A DNA stretch of 64,000 nt from Latrodectus hesperus. Lineage: Eukaryota > Arthropoda > Arachnida > Araneae > Theridiidae. This document shows, in pieces, positions 49,790 through 61,900 of this stretch. The notes under the pieces were generated by a model, which was not told the DNA's origin, did not search any database, and saw nothing but the letters and a program-made list of their open reading frames with translations. The position numbers and the translations under genes are program-made. The stretch covers positions 721,501-785,500 of the forward strand of contig JAJQOW010000023.1 of NCBI GenBank assembly GCA_037975125.1, given 5' to 3'. Within the stretch, counting starts at the first letter, position 1; every line of letters starts with the position of its first letter.

Positions 49790-51929
49790 AAGTTCAAATA
49801 GTTGCATTTAACAAAAATATATTTGAATAAATGCTTATACCTTCAATATAAAAATTAAGATTCCCAGTTTAGGTTAATTTTTATCTCAATATTTAAGAAA
49901 TATTGATTATATAATTTTCTTTACTATTTCATATAAAAGAAAATTTTTGTATATGTTTTCATAAAAAATAATTGGACATTTTGATATCAAATTTTTGATG
50001 TTTTAAAATTCAACTGCTGTGTTATGAACTTACTTGATCAATAGGCCATTTTTTAAAGATATATTGAAATTCACCTGCCCTTGATCCGATATATTTTAAT
50101 TTCATACTTAAGTTACAACTAATATGTTATTTTTCTCTCACACTAAATTGTAATATCTATATTTAACTGCAAAAATAAATCAGTTTGGACATATATAATT
50201 TCAGAGATAAGCCATATATTCTGTAACTTTTTTAATCTAAATTTATCATTATAACACAATTTTCTATACCTTTATTTGTATAACAGGTAACATCTATGGT
50301 TCAACTGAAGAGTTGCTTATTGCTTATCTTGCTTGTGTGAAAATACAATCCATACCAATTCTTGTTTTGGAAGTAAATCTATGTTGGTATTTTTTCTTCA
50401 TTTGGCTCTTTGTGGTAATATTGATTCCATAATCTAGAACTTGTTCATTTTGAAAATGAATAAGTATCTCTGAAATAATTGAAAAAAGATGTTTCTCATT
50501 TTTATCAAATGTCTCCATTTGTTCTAATGAGTTTCCAAACAGAAAGTTTACTCAATCATAACATCACAAAATTATTTAATTCACCATTAGTGGAATATGT
50601 TCAGGTACTAAATTTTAAAGTTTTACAGATATTTTCAAGTAAATAACTAATCATTTTCTATTATTTCTTGTATATTTCATATAATTTATAAATTCAGGAA
50701 TAAAATGATTCTATCAATTCTATTTTCTCTGTTGAAGCTATTGCTGTTGATAGCTATTTTTGTAATGAGCCCTATTCCCATCAGATTATTTGATTAAACT
50801 GCTATCCTATGCATCATCATTTTTATATATTTCTCCCTTTTATGAGTATTAAGTTATTTTACACATAAATTTTTAAATTACCTAGTATTTTACTGTCAAT
50901 TCACACACTGCAATTGGTCTACATATTCTGATATCTGAATAATAAAACAGTGCACATTTTGTTTTGTCTTACTCTTCAAAATGTTTCCACATTAATATCT
51001 CCATTTTTTCTCAAAATAAGGATTTTTCTCATGCAACAAATGGTGTTTTTGTAAATATATAAATTCTATGCATAAAATTTTTCTTAAAAAACATCTATTG
51101 AATAGAAATTTGTTAACAAAACAAGCCAGAATTTTCTTAAATTATATAATTTTGCTTTATTTCAAATAATCCTGCCTAATATCTTCATTTATTGGATATT
51201 AAATAGATACAAGGTACTTACATATTATCTTGTTGACTATATCTGCGAGAAAATTTATGCTATTTAATTATTCAATTTGGCACCCTATAAATTACAAATA
51301 AAGTTTTTAGCTATTTCTTACTATGAAATTATCAATAAACTATTTTAAAAAAAGAATCATTAAAATTTATAAAATCCTATGGCGTATTTTCATGACTGTA
51401 AAGATCAACTGGATAATAAATAAGTACTGATACATGTTTAACATAATCTCAAGAAAAAAATTAGAAAAACATTTGGTATTGGGGATTTGCTGTTTACTAT
51501 AAAAGTTTCTTTTTTAAACTTTGGATTTTGTATTTAATTTTGATTATATTTCTGCAAAATATCCTTTTTTTTTAAATTTATAATGTGGTAAAATATATTT
51601 GAAGCAGAAATTTTTATTGGAAATAATTATAAACTTTAGATTTTTAAAGTGAAGTATTTAGTTTCCATTATTTTATTTTATTTTATTTTTTGATAAAAAG
51701 TTATCTCATTTAAAAGTTATCTCATATTCTGCATATTTAAAATGAAAACTTATGAAATTTTACTTGTATATTCAATCAAATAAAGAATTAAATTTTAAAA
51801 TGCATCCATAAGTATCAAATAATTAATACAACTTGTCAAAAGTATGTAACTGAATTTTTCAATTAATGATTTTATTTATTTTTCCAGATTAGAATTTAGC
51901 ATTTGAATGACTTTCAATTGCCAAAAGAT
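49790..51929. other. AT-rich intergenic stretch before the exchanger gene
   Basis: No coding exon, RNA gene or repeat ends were recognised. It presumably contains the promoter of the plus-strand exchanger gene. TTTTTCCAG at about 51879-51887 could be a 3' splice site of a 5'-UTR intron. Confidence 0.45.
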
Positions 51930-52056
51930 ATGAATGTTACTACTAACATTGGGTTAAGATCTATTAGAACTAATATTACTAGTGGAGAATTATCTGAAAA
52001 GTACTTTAGAGGAGCTAGAAATATACAATTTATTATATGTTGTTTATTTGCTGGAA
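51930..52056 (+). CDS. Sodium/proton exchanger (SLC9C/sperm-NHE-like), coding exon 1
   Basis: Starts at ATG 51930 (MNVTTNIGLRSIRTNITSGE); an in-frame TAG lies just upstream. It encodes 42 residues ending with NIQFIICCLFAG, the beginning of a membrane helix, plus one base of a split codon. The donor is GTAAGA. The join with 56881 gives ...CCLFAG-IIINFGSKK, a continuous transmembrane segment, which supports the pairing. An alternative upstream TTG is not needed. Confidence 0.72.
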
Positions 52057-52397
52057 GTAAGAATTTTTCTTTGTGGATCAGTTTTTACTTTTTCTTGATG
52101 GAAATTTAAAAATGTGCGTTTTAAGAATTCATGTTTTCACTATTACATTGAAGTTTGTCTAAAAGGTCAATGTAAATTAATAAAGAACAGGAAAATGTCT
52201 GGTAAATTATAGAAAAAATAATTCATTAAAAAAGCTAGTGGTGTTAGCACCATTCTGGCACTATTTTTTCAGGAAAAAATTAAAAAACAAAATGAATAAA
52301 ATATACTTTCAAAAAAATCTTAACATATCCCCTATCCAGAAAATGTAACTATTTAACTAAATTAAAAATTTGTATTGTGGTTACACATAGGTATTTT

Positions 52398-52400
<3 letters not shown>

Positions 52401-52479
<79 letters not shown>

Positions 52480-52509
52480 TAGATAGATAGATAGATATAT
52501 AGATAGATA
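52401..52509. repeat. (AT)n followed by (GATA)n microsatellite
   Basis: About 77 bp of AT run into GATAGATAGATAGATAGATA and a further degenerate GATA stretch, in intron 1 of the exchanger gene. Confidence 0.95.
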
Positions 52510-52867
52510 TAATCATATTCTCTACAGTATTACACATGCTATATTTCAGCATTTTTATAACTACACTAATGAAAATAAATGTATTTATTTATTATGTTAA
52601 TACTATATAAACTTGAGCTTATAACACATTTTTCAAATTACATTGGTTTCTTAAGACATCTACTTTTGATCTGATAAACACTTGTAATAAAATATTTATC
52701 ATAAAAAATATAGTAAATTGAGATTTTTCTGTGATAAAAGATCTTATAATAGTCTTTTTATGCCTTAACTCCATAAATTTATAGAGTTTAGACGTAAAAA
52801 TATGTTAATGGCCTTAATATAATTCTTTATTTGAAGATAATACACTGGTAAATCTTATTGGAAGATT

Positions 52868-52871
<4 letters not shown>

Positions 52872-52934
<63 letters not shown>
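52872..52934. repeat. (AT)n microsatellite
   Basis: A 63-bp AT run directly abuts the first copy of the 133-bp direct repeat at 52934. Confidence 0.95.
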
Positions 52935-52935
<1 letters not shown>

Positions 52936-53068
52936 TGCATTTGATAATCACTAATGATAAAGCAATTATATGTAGCTATCATTTTATCAACTTTATTTCC
53001 TTTATATGAATGGTAATTATAATTTGATAAATGCAATAATAAGAGAATAGTAGCAGTAAAGTAAACAA
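52934..53068 (+). repeat. Local direct repeat, copy 1
   Basis: ACTGCATTTGATAATCACTA... is repeated 580 bp downstream at 53514-53646 with about 90% identity by eye. It is non-coding, in intron 1 of the exchanger. Confidence 0.92.
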
Positions 53069-53513
53069 TATATAACCAAATTTTTGTTTGAAATTGCTCG
53101 GCTGTTTATATATTTATACCTACTCTAGAGAATTAGCCTTGATTTAAAGCAATATAGAGAAAAAAAATTTCTTATATGTGACAAAATAATTGTTGATGGA
53201 TGATAATTATTGTCATATGTAAGAAAATTATGTATATTATTTTGCAATAACTTTCAAATAACAATTTAGCATCACTCATAGAAAATTGATAAATTCCTAG
53301 ATACTTTTATCAATCCTAAATGTTCTTCACATATAAAAGGTGATATCATTCAAATGACAGCTTAATGTCTCTCATAGATATAATAAATCTAAGGCATAAA
53401 AATCTTGATCTTAATTGTTATAGTTTGTTTTGAATAGTATATTAACAGATGTAGGCACAGCATCACAAGACACAACAGAAAAATTCTATATTATGATATG
53501 TCATTATCTTAAA

Positions 53514-53646
53514 ACTGCATTTGATAATCACTAATGATAAAGCAATTAAATGTAGCTATCATTTTATCAACTTTATTTCCTTTATAAGAATTGTAGTTAT
53601 AATTTGATAAATGCAATAATAAGAATAATACCAGTAAAGTAAACAG
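53514..53646 (+). repeat. Local direct repeat, copy 2
   Basis: See copy 1 at 52934. Small differences include ATTATATGTAG versus ATTAAATGTAG and a lost G-A pair near the end. The flanks outside both copies are unrelated. Confidence 0.92.
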
Positions 53647-56547
53647 TAGTTGAAACAGAGGTAGACCTATATTCTTATGATTTCCAGACAAATAACTGTC
53701 ATTAACAAAATTGGAGAGCATTTTACCATTATTTACTATACAAATACTATTTAATCCTGTATAAAAATTTTGTCTATACCTTTCTACTTTTTGTATACAA
53801 GATTGTATTAATGTAAAATACTTTTAATTAATTAATAAGAAATATATTAGAAACAACCATAAGTCCTTTCAATTCAACTCTGAATTGAAAAATCTGAAAA
53901 CAGATATCGTGATTTATTGATATACAACCTTATATAATAAATATTTAAATTCATATGTGCTTTTGTTCATATAGATTTATCTATACATTTGTAATTATTC
54001 TTATTCTCTTCATCATATATTTCAAATCTCTTGTTAAATGAAGGCATTATCTAAGATGTAATTGTTAAACCACCTAGAGCTATGTTTAAACATGAAACAT
54101 AAGGTATAAAATTTTTAATTTCTGAGGCTGACTTCAATATGGCTTATATCCAAATACATTGCTAATTGCAAAGTGAAATTGTTTTGACTATGATATATTG
54201 GATTGACAGTTAATGTATATCAGTATAATAGGTAATTTCTTAAGAAATAATGTGAATTCCAAAATATACTTCTCTCTTAATGTCTGTATAAATCATTGAT
54301 TACTCATTTCTTTGAAATTAGTGTTACTTAATGGAATTTATGAGATGGAAAATAATAAATAATATTTAGCAACTGCATTATATTTTCTTGTTAGTTTATT
54401 ATAATTGAATTTGCTTTTAGGTAATTTACATAAATTGTTTACAAAGCTGTTATATTAAAATCTTTACAGTTATTATAATTATTCTAGCCTGTGTTCAAAA
54501 TTCTCTATCATATAATGTGTACAGTATAAGAAAGGAAAATTATTAAAAGTATCAAATAAAATAACAATCAACAGTATTACTTGAAATTTAATGAATACAT
54601 CTGATCTTTCAAAAATGTAAATTAAAGCAATTAAAAAGTATGCTGCTTTAAGATAGTTGCATTACTTATGATTACTATATTTTTCAAATAATTTCTTTAA
54701 ATTGTAACATAAATTAAAATTAAATATTAATAATTTATATGTATGTTTTAATTTTAAAATTTTTCTCTTATAATTTAGTATTTATTTTCTTTTAAATAAT
54801 TTGCTTTTTAATAGCTGACAATCTCAATTGTCTTTTGAGAGAAAAATTCTAATTTTATTTAGAAAAGTAATAAAAAAATGTTTGAATTATAAAAACAGCT
54901 ACATAAAATGAATAGTATTGAAAGATATTTGCTTAATCATTATAAAAAATTTATTTAATTATCATAATTAATATGCTAAAATATTAACTTATAAAAAATA
55001 CTCACTTATTAATTTACTTTGTTTTTTTCATAATAATCACCATCAGATATTAAAAGTTGGCCGAGTTTCATAAACATTTTAATTAAATTTTGGTCAATTT
55101 CAAAAATTTCTTAGACACTTTTACTTGGTCCACATGACTTCATATGCTACAATCTAGAAATTACCAAAAGAAAGTTTTTTTTATTCTTCATAGTAAATAC
55201 TTACATAGGAAAACTTGTAATTTTAGAAAAAAGCTTTGTAACAGTTATCATCTATGATAAAATTAAATTTTAGTTTTTCTTAACTCACATAATATTTAAA
55301 TCATGAATAAACTAACTGTTAAATTTTTATTTTATGTTAACCAGGATTGTTTCTAAGTTTTTATAAAATCTGCTTGTCCTTTTTCTATTTCATTACTTGA
55401 ATCTATAAATTTTTTGAAACGAAAAGATAATTTTTATTTATACCGAATATACATGGAGGAAACATTTACATAAATGTTAATCTTATTTCAAACACAAATC
55501 AATAAAAACTAAAAAAATATGTTAAGAAAATTCTGTTGAAAATATACTTCCTAAGATAATTTAAAATAATGGAAAAACTTAGAAGAATTTTGAGTATTCA
55601 AATGACTTGGTAAAATATTTTAAGAAAAAAAATTATCAGCATAATTTTTATCAGAATCATATTTTCTGAAGTGATCATAAAAATATAGATTCTGAGAATT
55701 AGAAACATACTAATGAATCATATTATAAGCAAATTTGAAAAATTGCCATTTAGCACGCATCTATTTAATAGTATTTAAGATTGGTATGATAATGAAATAA
55801 GATAAATTGTGGTTATACAATCTAAATATATTAAAAAAAATTACTATGTTTTTCATATAGAGTTGTTTTACTTAAGAATTCATTTCTTATCTATGATAGC
55901 TTTTTTCTTATTTAAATGGTAGAAAAACTAAAATTTGAAGGTGAAATTAATTTCATATTGTGAAGATAAAGTGTACAAAAGTTAAAGAAAGCAAATTGTA
56001 TCTAAAATCAAGACTAATAGTGATTAATCTATTATTCAAATAAGATTTCACAGTTCATATTTTTTCCACTAAAATTAATTTTAAAGAAAAACTATAAAAA
56101 TTTATTATTTTTTTCTTATTTAGTAATAAATTGAAAACCATTATTATATCATTTTATAATTAATTTGAACTTTTACAAAACTTAATATGTGTGACATTTT
56201 GGTTCATATTTTTAACATAAGGCAAATTATAACATTCTTTCTTTTCAATATTTCTTTTTTCCATCTTTTGCTCCCTTCTTTATCCTAAAATATGCTTTTC
56301 TTTGAAGTACTTAATTGACCAAGAAAAGTTCATTTAGTGGTGTATTATGATAAAATGTGCACTTTCTTTTTTAATATTTGCATTTGTTATTTTATTATTA
56401 AATAGTTTAACATAGCATTTAAATATTTCAAGTTGTCAATTATGAAATGAATTTTGTTTAAGCTTTATTTTTTATTATAAATTTATGCAAAATTATCTTA
56501 ATATGTATGTTAAAATCAATTTTTCCACACCTTTTTTTTATTGCTGA
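53647..56547. other. AT-rich remainder of exchanger intron 1
   Basis: No gene, long open frame or repeat boundary was recognised in this stretch. Confidence 0.5.
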
Positions 56548-56700
56548 GCTAGTAATTGAATGGTCAGCACTCGGAATTTAACAATTTATTAGTTCAGTTC
56601 CTAACTTGTGTATGGATGTTTAATTCTTTACAAAATCCATTTTAAACTGTAAACCCAATCAAATTAGCCAACATGTGTAAAAATTGGACATATGGTGGTA
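56548..56700 (+). mobile_element. SINE family A copy (exchanger intron 1)
   Basis: GAGCTAGTAATTGAATGGTC (box-A side), AGTTCAGTTCCTAA (box-B relic), AAATCCATTTTAAACTGTAA and CAAATTAGCCAACATGTGTA follow the family order. Heavily diverged. Confidence 0.7.
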
Positions 56701-56880
56701 TATTTTGATAGAGTAATAAACCAAAAATTTGTTTTGATTCGATCTTATGTAGACTCCTTAAAAGAGCCCTTATTGGTAATGATGGTGAAATTCTCTCAGT
56801 AAGTTTTACAAAAATTAAAACTAAAAATTATTTATGTTCTGCTTATGGCATATTTAATTGCTTCCATTTTCTTTTTTTAG

Positions 56881-57135
56881 TTATCATTAATTTTGGTTCA
56901 AAGAAGTATCATTATCCATATACTGTTGGCTGTTTTATATTTGGTGTGGGAATTGGTCTTCTAGATATAAATAGCAACTTCATTCGCAGTTTCACAACTA
57001 TGACAAGAATGGATCCTAGTGACTTGATGCTTTTATTTCTTCCTATTTTAATATTTGAATCATCATTTAATATGGATGCTCACATGTTTTATAAAGCCCT
57101 ATTACAGGTCATGATACTGGCCATACCAGGTCTCT
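56881..57135 (+). CDS. Sodium/proton exchanger (SLC9C/sperm-NHE-like), coding exon 2
   Basis: Preceded by CTTTTTTTAG and ended by a GTAAGT donor. It encodes YHYPYTVGCFIFGVGIGLLD (second helix with the P-Y-T motif of CPA1 exchangers), then DPSDLMLLFLPILIFESSFN and MDAHMFYKALLQVMILAIPG. The sequence L-F-LP-x-LIFE-S-x-F-x-MD-H is characteristic of the SLC9C/sNHE and SOS1-like branch, which in animals links to sperm motility and carries voltage and cyclic-nucleotide domains. Only the first three membrane segments are present; the rest lies past 64000. Branch assignment is moderately sure, family assignment is strong. Confidence 0.82.
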
Positions 57136-58114
57136 GTAAGTAAATTTTTTTAATTTTGTGCCTTTTTGTAGATTAAAAAAAAACTCTGAAAATACCCACA
57201 TTTTTAATACAGATATGAAATTCTGATTTGTACTAATCTGAATTTCAAATTCTAAATATGTATTAGGATTAATTTGTTATAAATTCTAAATTTTGTATTA
57301 CAGAAATTTAAAATAAAAATATAAATCATATTTATTTGTTCACATGTGTTATAATAAAAATTGAAATATCATTTATTTAATTTTAAATTTCTTTTTGCAG
57401 TGTAGTTTAAAAAATTGCTAAGTGAAAAATGTTTTAGTAAAATTCTGTATGTATTTTAACTTATTAAAATATATAAGGAAGTTTTAAAATGTTTCCATAA
57501 ATTGTAGATTATTTATTTTATTTAATAAATAAGTTAACTTTAAATCATAGATTTATTATAAGAGTATTGTGAATGATTTAAATCTGAACTGTACCTAGTT
57601 ATCTCAGAATAAGCCAAAAGTTGAAGACTAATTGCAATACAAATGAAGGAAGTAGAGCATTGAATTGCTTGTTTTAGCCAATCCTCAACAAAACATGTTT
57701 TTATGTCTGATAATAATAAAGTGTTAATTAATATGAGATAAATAAGATAATGATAAATAAAGTAAAATAAATTGCTGCAAGTTAAAAAAAAACTTAATCT
57801 ACTTTTTTTAATAAACATAATTTAATTAAAAACTTTAAATTAGACTTTTAAGGCTGTTAGTTTCCCACTAACCTTGAATGTCTTGGAATTTATTTTATAA
57901 AATGCTGTAAGACCAAGAATATTTGTGTATTTAACATAAATTTAAGAAAAATAGCTTAGATAAAATGTTAAAACTTATTTTCATATTTTTTGAAAAACAA
58001 GTAGTGAAATTTTATTAAAGCCAAATTCTGATCATATTTTAAAAAATAAAAATTATCTAAAAGTGGAGGGCATACATTTAAATACTTCATAAGGGTGTTA
58101 AAATAAATATATAT
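57136..58114. other. Exchanger intron 2 before the retrotransposon, no feature seen
   Basis: AT-rich, without recognised genes or repeats. The open frame at 57540-57818 (-) is low-complexity and hydrophobic with no family match. Confidence 0.55.
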
Positions 58115-58183
58115 TGTACCGAGCTTCACGGGTTCGTGTTGATTGAGAGTTGAATAAAGCAACCACTTAATGAACACAAGACT

Positions 58184-58189
58184 TTTATT
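58184..58189 (-). terminator. Poly(A) signal in the 3' LTR
   Basis: AATAAA on the element strand (CGAATAAAAGTC), about 205 bp downstream of the TATA-like box, in the position expected for the end of R. Confidence 0.6.
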
Positions 58190-58393
58190 CGTAAAAACTT
58201 CACTAGATAAACGAAATTCCCGCTGTAACAATCACAATTATACAGCTACAATTCGTCAGATATAACGAGAAACAGCTTCTAATCACAGGTCTCAAATACC
58301 TCAGACAGAGAACAACTAGCAGTCACAACTAATCGTCTTCACTCACTGATTGTCTTCACAAAAACTCTACTACTATTCCATGTCGGGCTGCGG

Positions 58394-58401
58394 TATTTAT
58401 A
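58394..58401 (-). promoter_or_regulatory. TATA box of the LTR promoter
   Basis: TATAAATA on the element strand, with a short GC-rich stretch (CCGCAGCCCGACATGG) after it. A transcription start about 25-30 bp downstream would leave roughly 250 bp for R and U5. Confidence 0.6.
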
Positions 58402-58429
58402 CCTGACTTGGCGGAGAAATCTACCAATT

Positions 58430-58592
58430 TCGCCAAGGCTCTGGAAGCTTCTAGGCTATCTCGGAAAATATTGGTCCTAGAGCTTAGGTGATGGATGTTT
58501 CCAGAAGTATCGATTTCTCGCCAAGTCGCCAAGAATCTCGCCAACCGTCGCCAAGTCGCCAAGAATATCGCCAAATGTCGCCAAGTCGCCAA
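58430..58592 (-). repeat. Nine TTGGCGA motifs in the U3 region
   Basis: On the plus strand TCGCCAA starts at 58430, 58518, 58526, 58538, 58548, 58556, 58568, 58578 and 58586. The dense group forms a roughly 30-bp minisatellite (TCGCCAAGTCGCCAAGAA). It lies directly upstream of the TATA box in element orientation. The small minus-strand frame over it (MATWRHLAIFL...) is a by-product. Confidence 0.85.
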
Positions 58593-58721
58593 ATCATTAG
58601 GAAATCCGCTTTTAAACTACAACACGTCTAAATACCGCAATTTTTGCCCAAAATGTGAGAATTTCTGATCTGTCTGAGATATTTTAAGACAAATATAATC
58701 ATTATTTACAAATTTGTAACA

Positions 58722-58737
58722 TTGCCCCCTCTCAAGG
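58722..58737 (-). other. Polypurine tract
   Basis: CCTTGAGAGGGGGCAA on the element strand, immediately before the 3' LTR, the usual site for plus-strand priming. Confidence 0.8.
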
Positions 58738-58912
58738 ACTGCACGTCCCGGGCAGTACAATCCCCTGATAGGAGGCCAAATTTAATATAAAAGAATTTAC
58801 ATTTCAAGAGGATACAGAGCACATTACATACACAAGCAACTAAAAATACAAGAAAATAGAAAAGATTAAAATTATCTATACTATTTACAAACAGACCATG
58901 GTCTACTGATTT

Positions 58913-61900
58913 TTACTCTACATTACGATAAGGAGCTAATCTATCATAATGTACTACCTTTGGTTTTGAAGCAGATGATTTTCTTATACGAACCACGACG
59001 TCGTTCAGTCTTTTTAGGACTGTGTAGGGACCTTCCCAGTTGGCTTGCAACTTTGGAGAAAGTCCTTTACGTCGAATCGGGTTCCACAACCAAACTTTGT
59101 CACCTTCTTGGAATTCATGTCCCGTCGCTCTTGTGTCATACCTTGTCTTCATTCTTTCGGTCGTCAGGTTGATTCGGTCTCGAGCGAAGTTATGGACATC
59201 TTCAAGACGTGCCTGAAGGTCTCGAAGGTATTCCTCTGGCGATGAAGATGTATCCGGTGGACGACCAAACTGAAGATCACAAGGGAGACGAAGTTCGCGA
59301 CCAAAGAGCATCTGTGAAGGAGTATATCCGGTAGTCTCATGGACAGCACTGCGATATGCAAGAAGAAACAGCGGTAGCTTCAAATCCCAATCTTGCTGAT
59401 TTCTGGAAACCATAAGGGAGAGGTTATTCAAGATGGTTCTGTTAAACCTCTCTACCATGCCATCCGATTGTGGGTGTAGTGGCGTGGTCTGCGTCTTGTC
59501 TATTCCGAGAATTTGACACATTCCTTTAAACACAACAGAGGTGAAATTTGTCCCTTGATCAGAATGAATTTGTAAGGGTGTGCCGAATCTGGAAACCCAT
59601 TGTTGCACTAGAACCTCGGCTACTGTAGTCGCCTCTTGATCGGGGATTGCAAACGCTTCAGGCCACTTAGTAAAGTAGTCCATGACAACTAGTATGTATT
59701 TGTTGCCATTTGAGGATCGTGGTAAAGGACCCAAAATGTCCAATGCTATCCTCTCAAAAGGTGCTCCTACGTTGTACCGCTGCAACCTTCCTCGGCTACG
59801 TTTCTTCGGTCCTTTACGTGCCGCACAGTCATCACAAGATTGGCACCATTTCTCTACATCTTGTCTCGTTTTGCTCCAATAGAAGCGTTCTCGAACTTTC
59901 TGTAGAGTTTTCATTACTCCGAAGTGGCCTCCAGTTGAGCTACTGTGCAATTCTTTCAAAACATCTGAAATTCTTGATTTTGGAAGAACAAGCTGCCATT
60001 TGAAATTACGTCCATCATCGGACTCCCATTTCCTGTATAAGACACCATTTCTTATATGGAGTGAGTCCCAAAGAGCCCAATATTGCTTAGTAGCAGGACT
60101 GTAGGTGGAGATATCCTGCCAACTTGGTCTCATACTAGAAGATTCTTTCAATTCAAGAATTGGATTTATATCTGGGTCTTCTTTTTGGGCTTCCCTAAGT
60201 CCTTCATCACTCCATGGGTCTGGTTTTGATGGAGGTGAAACAGTAACTTGGCGTACCGAAGTATTTATCAGCTGATAGTTCTTCTCTACTCTAGAACAGT
60301 ATCGGCAGCTTTCATTACATGGCTTCCTTGATAGTGCATCAGCATTTCCATGAAGAGTTCCTTTGCGATGACGTATTTCAAAGTCAAACTCCTGGAGTCG
60401 TTGAATCCATCTGGCTACCTGTCCTTCCGGATTTTTAAAATTTAAAAGCCAGGTTAAGGATGCGTGATCTGTCCGGAGCAAGAACTTTCTTCCATAGAGA
60501 TAATGGTGGAAATGTTCTATGGCTTTAACGATTGCCAGCAATTCCTTCCTGGTTGTACAGTAATTCCGCTCTGGTTTCGATAGACATTTACTCCAATAAG
60601 CAATGACATATTCTTTATCATCAATTTCTTGCGACAAAACAGCTCCGATATTTTCGTTGCTGGCATCCGTATCTAAAATGAATAATTTTTCGGGCTGGGG
60701 ATATGCAAGAACGGGCGAAGATGTCAACGCCTCCTTCAGTTGTTTAAAAGCTTTCTCACATTCATCTGTCCATAGAAATCTCTGTTTAACTTCTGTCAAC
60801 TTGTGAAGGGGTCTGGCAATACTTGAAAAACCCTTAACAAATTTCCTGTAATATGTGCATAGTCCAAGAAAACTTCTTAATTGGTGGACATCTTTTGGAC
60901 GACTCCAGTCCTTAACTGCAGAGATCTTTTCAGGATCTGTTCTTACACCTTCAGCAGAGATAATGTGTCCCAGATAGCTTACTTCACGTCGGAATAAATT
61001 ACATTTGCAAGGATTCAGCTTCAGGTTGGCCATTTTTAATTTTTCCAGCACCTTTCGGATGTTTCTTAAATGGTCTTCGAATGTGCGCCCTACAATAATG
61101 ATATCGTCCAAATATACCAAACAGGCTTCGTAGGAAAGTCCTCGTAATACTGTCTCCATCAGGCGCTCAAACGTTGCAGGTGCATTGCAAAGCCCAAATG
61201 GCATAACCTTGAACTGCCAAAGTCCTTGTCCTGTGGTGAATGCAGTCTTTTCTCGATCCTCAGGATGTATCTCTACTTGCCAATAACCACTCTTGAGATC
61301 CAAAGTCGAAAACCATTGTTTTCCGGATAAAGCATCAAGTGTATCGTCAATCCTAGGAAGAGGGTAACTATCTTTTTTAGTGATGTTGTTTAACCGACGA
61401 TAGTCAACACAAAATCGGGTAGAGCCATCTTTCTTCCGAACTAAAACAATAGGTGAAGCCCAAGGACTCTCTGATGGCTCAATGATGTCATTCTGCTGCA
61501 TTTCCATCAGAAGATTATCCACCTCTTCCTGCTTAGCGAATGGCAATCTTCTCGGATGTTGTTTAATGGGTGGATGATTTCCTGTATTGATTCGGTGCTG
61601 CGTCAATTTGGTTCGCCCAACATCATCTGATTTCTTGGAAAAGAGATCTCCGAATTCTAATAATAAATTTCTTGCAGCATTCCTCTGTTTATCATCTAAC
61701 TCTGCTCTCTGAAGGAGTTCATTAATTAGAGTGTCAGGAGGCTCAGATAGTGTGGCTTGACAATTTCGGTTAATACAGGTCACTGGAGTGCAAGTCGCTA
61801 GCACTTCTCCTTCTTTTATAAGTTTTACCTTATTACTTAGATTAGCAACTCTTACCGGGATTACATTTCGTGAAAGGTCGACGAGTGAAGAAGCCACTAG

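Larger units (their letters stand above)
58115..58721 (-). repeat. 3' LTR, 607 bp
   Basis: Bounded by TG...CA (plus strand TGTACCGAG ... TTTGTAACA). It is preceded in element orientation by the polypurine tract and followed by host sequence ending ATAT. It contains a TATAAATA box, a TTGGCGA array and an AATAAA signal. Its first 250 plus-strand bases match 63751-64000 exactly. Confidence 0.96.

Noticed and set aside
58356..58592. Minus-strand frame MATWRHLAIFLATWRR...
   Set aside because: It is the translation of the TTGGCGA minisatellite in the LTR and has no independent support.
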